NCBI GenBank assembly: GCA_018369015.1
Contig: JAGZDD010000022.1
Coordinates: forward strand, 1 to 32,900
DNA length: 32,900 nt
Direction of reading: 5' to 3'
From: Clostridiales bacterium
GTDB lineage: Bacteria; Bacillota; Clostridia; Lachnospirales; Lachnospiraceae
The position numbers and the translations under genes are program-made. Of the stretch, positions 32,419-32,900 are shown one piece after another. Under the pieces are notes generated by a model. The model saw nothing but the letters and a program-made list of their open reading frames with translations, had not been told where the DNA came from and did not search any database. Numbering within the stretch: position 1 is the first letter of the stretch; each line of letters opens with the position of its first letter.

Positions 32419-32900
32419 TTCACAATAAACGTCAAACCAGCCGCAGCACAACTCCTGCCACTTTTTAGCCGCCGCCTCATACTCCGCTTTTTTGAGATGG
32501 ATCTCCGTTTCAGCTTCGCTATTGCCGCCTTCAAAAATATCTGGACCTTCCTTGTAGGCGGTCAGGCTGGCCTGCCATTTTTCCCATGCCTCCCGGGCCG
32601 CCTTACCGGCCGCCGCCATAGCCTCTCCCGCCAGGCGCAGCCGCCATTCATCATAGGCTTCCTCCGTATCTATTTCTCTTAAGCGGTGACGCTCAGGCTT
32701 TGGTATGGCGCGAAGGCCCTCAATCATTGCAGCCTCCCTCGCGTCTATACTGGCTTTTAGCCCCCCGCCCTCTGCCTGCCGTTTTCTTTCTATATAATGA
32801 GCATATCCAAAAGGGTAATAGGCGGCTTTGTCCTTTTCAAAGATTAATATCTCACTGGCAACCCGAGCTGTAAAGTAACGGTCATGGGAAATAAAAAGAA
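32392..32900 (-). CDS. ABC-F family ATPase, C-terminal part (runs off the window)
   Basis: Only the last 168 codons are present. The frame opens at the window edge with LFISHDRYFTARVASEILIF, the H-loop and final strands of an ABC-F second ATPase domain. A long charged, helical C-terminal extension follows. ABC-F proteins act on the ribosome, giving antibiotic target protection or translation control; the class cannot be told from this part. An internal ATG near 32727 is not the start. The last eight residues (VTIQPCGW) and the stop codon lie inside the palindromic element at 32193-32418, so the native C terminus has probably been replaced. Confidence 0.85.
   Translation of the reverse strand, partial: LFISHDRYFTARVASEILIFEKDKAAYYPFGYAHYIERKRQAEGGGLKASIDAREAAMIEGLRAIPKPERHRLREIDTEEAYDEWRLRLAGEAMAAAGKAAREAWEKWQASLTAYKEGPDIFEGGNSEAETEIHLKKAEYEAAAKKWQELCCGWFDVYCEVTIQPCGW

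Noticed and set aside
32392..32727. Stand-alone 111-residue hypothetical protein
   Set aside because: The frame continues upstream to the window edge with ABC-F motifs (SHDR and flanking strands), so the ATG at 32727 is internal.

Overview
The window looks like a chromosomal segment of an anaerobic Clostridia member, most likely a Lachnospiraceae relative. This rests on strong AGGAGG-type ribosome binding sites, moderate GC with AT-rich promoters, and Firmicutes-type gene families (BceRS-BceAB module, YbaK/PrdX editing protein, CapA, Wadjet genes). No rRNA, tRNA, CRISPR array, transposase or phage gene is seen. I identify the family from gene content only, so the taxon is an inference.

Layout. 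Positions 1-1400: a membrane SPFH protein and a tiny ribbon-helix-helix protein on the + strand, closed by a strong terminator. 1435-8408 on the - strand: an aldehyde dehydrogenase with a near-consensus promoter, a YbaK/PrdX-type aminoacyl-tRNA deacylase, ClpB with its own promoter, and a MATE exporter. The exporter lies 12 nt downstream of a CapA-family surface protein (8421-10163) with a repetitive acidic tail. 10550-12010 (+): nicotinate phosphoribosyltransferase preceded by a 53/54-bp tandem repeat. 12178-16558 (-): an isochorismatase-fold hydrolase followed by two tandem copies of a zinc-ribbon membrane protein plus TPM-domain protein pair, resembling Bacillus YdjG/YdjH. 17041-21949 (-): a Bce-type peptide-sensing and resistance module (response regulator, histidine kinase, ABC ATPase, FtsX-like permease) with a good BceR-type operator. 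22065-24059 (-): uvrB, with a promoter whose start site is covered by a LexA-like box. 24327-30750 (-): a complete four-gene Wadjet (JetABCD) plasmid-defence operon, lying only 37 nt behind the CCA-adding enzyme gene. The window ends inside an ABC-F ATPase gene.

The genes fall into stress and defence themes: Wadjet against plasmids, a Bce module against cell-wall peptides, SPFH and zinc-ribbon/TPM membrane proteins, ClpB for protein disaggregation and UvrB for DNA repair. The rest are housekeeping genes (cca, pncB, aldehyde dehydrogenase).

The least expected material lies between genes. Many intergenic gaps are filled with hairpin-rich, palindromic elements. Two of them share an exact 18-bp word beginning GTAACTATTCAG, and one of these is a 226-bp element with perfect 18-bp inverted ends that supplies the last codons and the stop of the ABC-F gene. 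Another, between the Bce response regulator and kinase genes, folds on paper into a four-way junction with no unpaired junction bases. These elements are the best candidates for something undescribed.
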